From an uncultured Lachnospiraceae bacterium (GTDB lineage Bacteria; Bacillota; Clostridia; Lachnospirales; Lachnospiraceae), in the NCBI GenBank assembly GCA_910579735.1, contig CAJTUZ010000004.1, positions 109,922-173,921 on the forward strand: a stretch of DNA of 64,000 nucleotides, read 5' to 3'. Under the pieces are notes generated by a model. That model did not search any database. It was given only the letters and a program-made list of their open reading frames with translations, and had not been told where the DNA came from. Positions 61,229 through 64,000 of this stretch are shown piece after piece (the first letter of the stretch is position 1; the number at the start of each line of letters is the position of its first letter). The position numbers and the translations under genes were made by a program.

Positions 61229-62602
61229 TCATTTCTTATTCGCCGTTGTCTGCGTACTGTCCACGCCTTCCGTACTTTCCGGTTTAAACAGAATCTTCAG
61301 GGTCAGAAGCATCAGCTTTAAATCCAGCCATACCGAATAATTTTCGATATAAGTCAGATCCAGTTTCAGCTTATCATAAGGCGTTGTATTATATTTCCCG
61401 TAAACCTGCGCGTATCCCGCAAGTCCCGCTTTTACCTTCATACGGAATGCAAATTCCGGCATCGTTTCCATATATTCTTCGATGATCTCGGGCCGCTCCG
61501 GTCGGGGACCGATAAAAGACATATCGCCTTTTAATATATTAAACAGCTGAGGCAGTTCGTCGATCCGCACGGCACGGATAAATTTCCCGACGGGCGTGAT
61601 CCGCGAATCGTTTTTGGCCGCCAGTCTTGCCACGCCATCCTTTTCCGCATCCACGCGCATGCTGCGGAATTTCAGAATAAAAAACTCTCTGGAATCCCTC
61701 GTACAGCGGATCTGCTTGTACAGCACCGGACCGCCATCATACATTTTGATCACAATTGCCGTCAAAAGCATGAACGGAAACGCGATCACCAGTAACATGA
61801 CCGCACAGACAATATCGATCAGTCTTTTCACAACCCGCTGCTCTATTTTCAGGGCATATTCCCTCGTCAGCAGGATCGGTGTGTCAAACAGATGTAACTG
61901 GTCGGAACCTTTTACCAGAACATCGGATATTTTCGGCATCATATAGACCCGGATAGAGTGACTGTAACAGTATTTCAGCAGATCATTTCTGTCATTGATC
62001 GGAATATCCCACAGTACTACCGCTCCATAGCCGCCCATGATCTCCTGTCTGACCTTTTCACTGCCCTCCGCTATATTGATGCACTTGTTGACCCGGTACT
62101 TGTCCTTTCTCGAATAAAATTTATTGACGATATCATCGATCGGACGCTCCCCGTGGATCAGCAGGATCTCCCGCGGCGGAAACACTTTATGATAAAACAT
62201 GTTGCAGATATACACCCACACCGCCGACAGAATAATCTGTATCAGCATCGTCTCCACGATCGGCGTAACGTCCAAAAGCCAGTTGCCCATGAGCGATATC
62301 TGAAAATAAGAAAGCACATTCACGGCCAACAGCGAAAAGAACTGCGAAAAATAAACGTCTACGGGTTTTAAATAACCGACCTTTAATCCGCCGTATGTAC
62401 TGGAGAAGAAAAAAAGCAGTACAAAGTAAACGCCGAACATCAGCATATGGCCCTTAAAATAAAAGTTCAGCCTGCGGTGCAGATGCAGAAACGGATAATA
62501 TGCCGTCATCCAGAAATACGCATATACACCGGTCTGTAAGATCAGTCCGACAAAGGAAAGCTGCAATATGATAAGCCTTTTTAACGATTCTATCCTTTTC
62601 AC
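61229..62602 (-). CDS. WbaP-like initiating sugar-phosphate transferase
   Basis: This 457-residue enzyme should transfer a sugar 1-phosphate to undecaprenyl phosphate to start the second glycan. Four to five N-terminal helices and a degenerate Rossmann segment (PREILLIHGERPIDDIV) precede the PGT domain: VVKRLIDIVCAVMLLVIAFPFM, FFILKFRSMRVDAEKDGVAR, RIDELPQLFNILKGDMSFIGPRPERPE with the catalytic Asp-Glu, and GLAGYAQVYGKYNT. The start is GTG at 62602. It is the long WbaP/CpsE form, unlike the short PglC form at 4773. Confidence 0.9.
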   Translation of the reverse strand: MKRIESLKRLIILQLSFVGLILQTGVYAYFWMTAYYPFLHLHRRLNFYFKGHMLMFGVYFVLLFFFSSTYGGLKVGYLKPVDVYFSQFFSLLAVNVLSYFQISLMGNWLLDVTPIVETMLIQIILSAVWVYICNMFYHKVFPPREILLIHGERPIDDIVNKFYSRKDKYRVNKCINIAEGSEKVRQEIMGGYGAVVLWDIPINDRNDLLKYCYSHSIRVYMMPKISDVLVKGSDQLHLFDTPILLTREYALKIEQRVVKRLIDIVCAVMLLVIAFPFMLLTAIVIKMYDGGPVLYKQIRCTRDSREFFILKFRSMRVDAEKDGVARLAAKNDSRITPVGKFIRAVRIDELPQLFNILKGDMSFIGPRPERPEIIEEYMETMPEFAFRMKVKAGLAGYAQVYGKYNTTPYDKLKLDLTYIENYSVWLDLKLMLLTLKILFKPESTEGVDSTQTTANKK

Positions 62603-62634
62603 CTTAACACCTCATCCGTAAATCAGCCGTCGTA

Positions 62635-63444
62635 CTAAATACGCCGCAGCGTCGCCCGCACAGCCCATTGTACAAAACAAACGGCGCTGAAAGGAAACGA
62701 AAGTTTCTCTTCCCTGCGATACAGATTCCATATCCGTTTCATGGCCGTAAATTTATTGGAAGAAAGACTTGTCTGCGGACGTCTGTAAACAGCAAGCACC
62801 TCGTTTAATCCATAGGCTGTATATCCGGCCCTTAAGATTTTCCACCACGTCGCGGTATCCTCGCTTTCTACGTCCGGCATCCGCATCAGCTCCTTCGGCA
62901 TTTTCTCCGTATCAAACATTACTGTCGTTGTAAAGATCACCGTCCGCGACAATGCTTTTTTATAGGTCAGCCGCGGCGGCACGGCAACGATCTTTCCCGT
63001 TCCCTGCGCCTTCTCATCGCCAAACTCATAAGCCGTAAAGACAAATGCAGCGTCTTTTTCTTTCATAAAAGCAAGTTCTTTTTCCAGTTTCCGGGCAAGC
63101 CAGACATCATCCGCATCCAGAAATGCGATATATCTTCCCCGCGCCGCATTAAGTCCCGTATTTCTGGCTTTCGCCGCGCCCTCGTTCTTTTCCTTGCAAA
63201 GCAGGCGGATGCGTTGATCCTGCGCTGCATACTCCTTTTCCCCGCAATGTCCGGAATGCTTCTTTACAAAGGACATATCTTCCGCTGTCCCGCGGATGAT
63301 CTTAACGCTGTCGTCCGGAGAAGCATCGTCTACCAGGATCAGCTCCCAGTTTTCGTATGTCTGCCCTTTTACCATCGCTATCGTCTCGGCAATATAAGGC
63401 GCCGCACGATAGACCGGTACGATAATGCTGACTAACTCGTTCAT
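62635..63444 (-). CDS. Glycosyltransferase family 2
   Basis: This 269-residue GT-A enzyme begins ELVSIIVPVYRAAPYIAETIAMV with LVDDASPDDSVKII, NEGAAKARNTGLNAARGRYIAFLDADDVWLARKLEKELAF and the metal motif D-A-D-D. DVESEDTATWWKILRAGYTAYGL is the C-terminal acceptor region. The last 50 residues are hydrophobic and basic and may sit on the membrane. It overlaps the next gene upstream by 1 bp (TGATG), so the two are coupled. Its sugar is unknown. Confidence 0.88.
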   Translation of the reverse strand: MNELVSIIVPVYRAAPYIAETIAMVKGQTYENWELILVDDASPDDSVKIIRGTAEDMSFVKKHSGHCGEKEYAAQDQRIRLLCKEKNEGAAKARNTGLNAARGRYIAFLDADDVWLARKLEKELAFMKEKDAAFVFTAYEFGDEKAQGTGKIVAVPPRLTYKKALSRTVIFTTTVMFDTEKMPKELMRMPDVESEDTATWWKILRAGYTAYGLNEVLAVYRRPQTSLSSNKFTAMKRIWNLYRREEKLSFPFSAVCFVQWAVRATLRRI

Positions 63445-64000
63445 CAGATATCCTCTTTTATCAGATAAATAGGTCTCTTTTTCACTTCCATATAAGTCTT
63501 AGATAAGTATTGCCCTATAATTCCCATGCAAAACAACTGTACGCCGCTGACCAGTGAAATAATACAGACAAGCGACGGCCAGCCGGCAGTCGGATCGCCA
63601 AACAACAGCTTCCGCACGATCGTAATCACAATAAGCAAAAATGCTACGAAACAGAATAATACCCCCATGATGGAAGCGATCGCCAGCGGCACCGTCGAAA
63701 ACGCGGTGATCCCATCGATAGAATACAGGAACAGCTTCCAAAACGACCACTTCGTTTCACCTTTTCTGCGCTCTATATTCTCAAATTCTATCCATTTTGT
63801 CTGATAACCTACCCAGCCGAAGATTCCTTTCGTAAAACGATTATATTCCGTCATGGACAGGATCGCATCCACGACCTGCCTCGTCATCAGGCGGTAATCT
63901 CTCGCCCCGTCCACGATCTCCGTTTTGGAAATCTTATTCATCAGACGGTAAAACAACCTTGCAAAAAAGGACCGGACCGGCGGCTCTCCTTTTCTGTCCA
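63444..64000 (-). CDS. GtrB/ArnC-like polyprenyl-phosphate glycosyltransferase (N-terminus beyond window)
   Basis: Only the C-terminal 185 or so residues are visible; the frame stays open to the right edge, with DRKGEPPVRSFFARLFYRLMNK upstream of the first in-frame start-like codons, so this is a partial gene and not a short one. The visible part contains DGARDYRLMTRQVVDAIL, the GtrB post-catalytic motif, and two C-terminal helices ending QYLSKTYMEVKKRPIYLI. It should place a sugar on undecaprenyl phosphate. It precedes the GT2 gene by a 1-bp overlap. Confidence 0.86.
   Translation of the reverse strand, partial: DRKGEPPVRSFFARLFYRLMNKISKTEIVDGARDYRLMTRQVVDAILSMTEYNRFTKGIFGWVGYQTKWIEFENIERRKGETKWSFWKLFLYSIDGITAFSTVPLAIASIMGVLFCFVAFLLIVITIVRKLLFGDPTAGWPSLVCIISLVSGVQLFCMGIIGQYLSKTYMEVKKRPIYLIKEDI

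Overview
The window looks like a gut Firmicute, most likely a Lachnospiraceae-type Clostridium relative. The pointers are strong AGGAGG-like ribosome binding sites, an AgrD/AgrB cyclic-peptide system of the clostridial type (HQPELP after the peptide cysteine), GH112 phosphorylase genes for mucin and milk-glycan disaccharides, and many large Lachnospiraceae-style membrane glycosyltransferases. No rRNA, tRNA, transposase or CRISPR array was seen. The species assignment is inference from gene content.

Region 1 (1-36784, almost all on the minus strand) is a surface-glycan locus. It holds a pseudaminic acid pathway (pseB, pseC, pseG, pseI, pseF), a PglF/PglE/PglC-like bacillosamine-type set, a WecE-type aminotransferase, a TviB-like UDP-HexNAc dehydrogenase, a PglK/MsbA-like ABC exporter, GtrA and GtrB-like lipid-carrier proteins, an O-antigen ligase/polymerase-like protein, an acyltransferase, a GT52-like candidate sialyltransferase and several GT-C-like membrane proteins. 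Two plus-strand islands interrupt it: a PLP decarboxylase with an ATP-grasp enzyme (25697-27977), and pseG (30225-31262). A second copy of the ATP-grasp gene lies at 3771-4754.

Region 2 (36908-40281, minus) is an agr-type quorum-sensing locus in the order XRE regulator, LytTR response regulator, GHKL histidine kinase, agrD, agrB. It sits directly upstream of pseB, which has its own good promoter. The 53-residue agrD (37495-37656) is easily missed.

Region 3 (40385-48530) is a host-glycan utilisation operon. A divergent AraC regulator precedes a sugar-binding lipoprotein, two ABC permeases, a 55-residue membrane peptide, lacto-N-biose/galacto-N-biose phosphorylase (GH112) and N-acetylhexosamine 1-kinase. 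Region 4 (48650-51656) is a mirror-image pair of TetR-CPBP modules with clear operators between them.

Region 5 (51790-64000, minus) is a second polysaccharide operon: GtrB-like enzyme, GT2 and GT4 transferases, a WbaP-like initiating transferase, a Wzz-like protein, an EpsG-like polymerase and a GT39-like protein. Two initiating transferases and two polymerase candidates imply at least two separate glycans.

The most unusual signal is a family of three 183-190 bp intergenic elements (5452-5637, 14651-14833, 29862-30051). Their cores are conserved, while each is closed by a different, nearly perfect 27-36 bp outer stem. I do not recognise this element.
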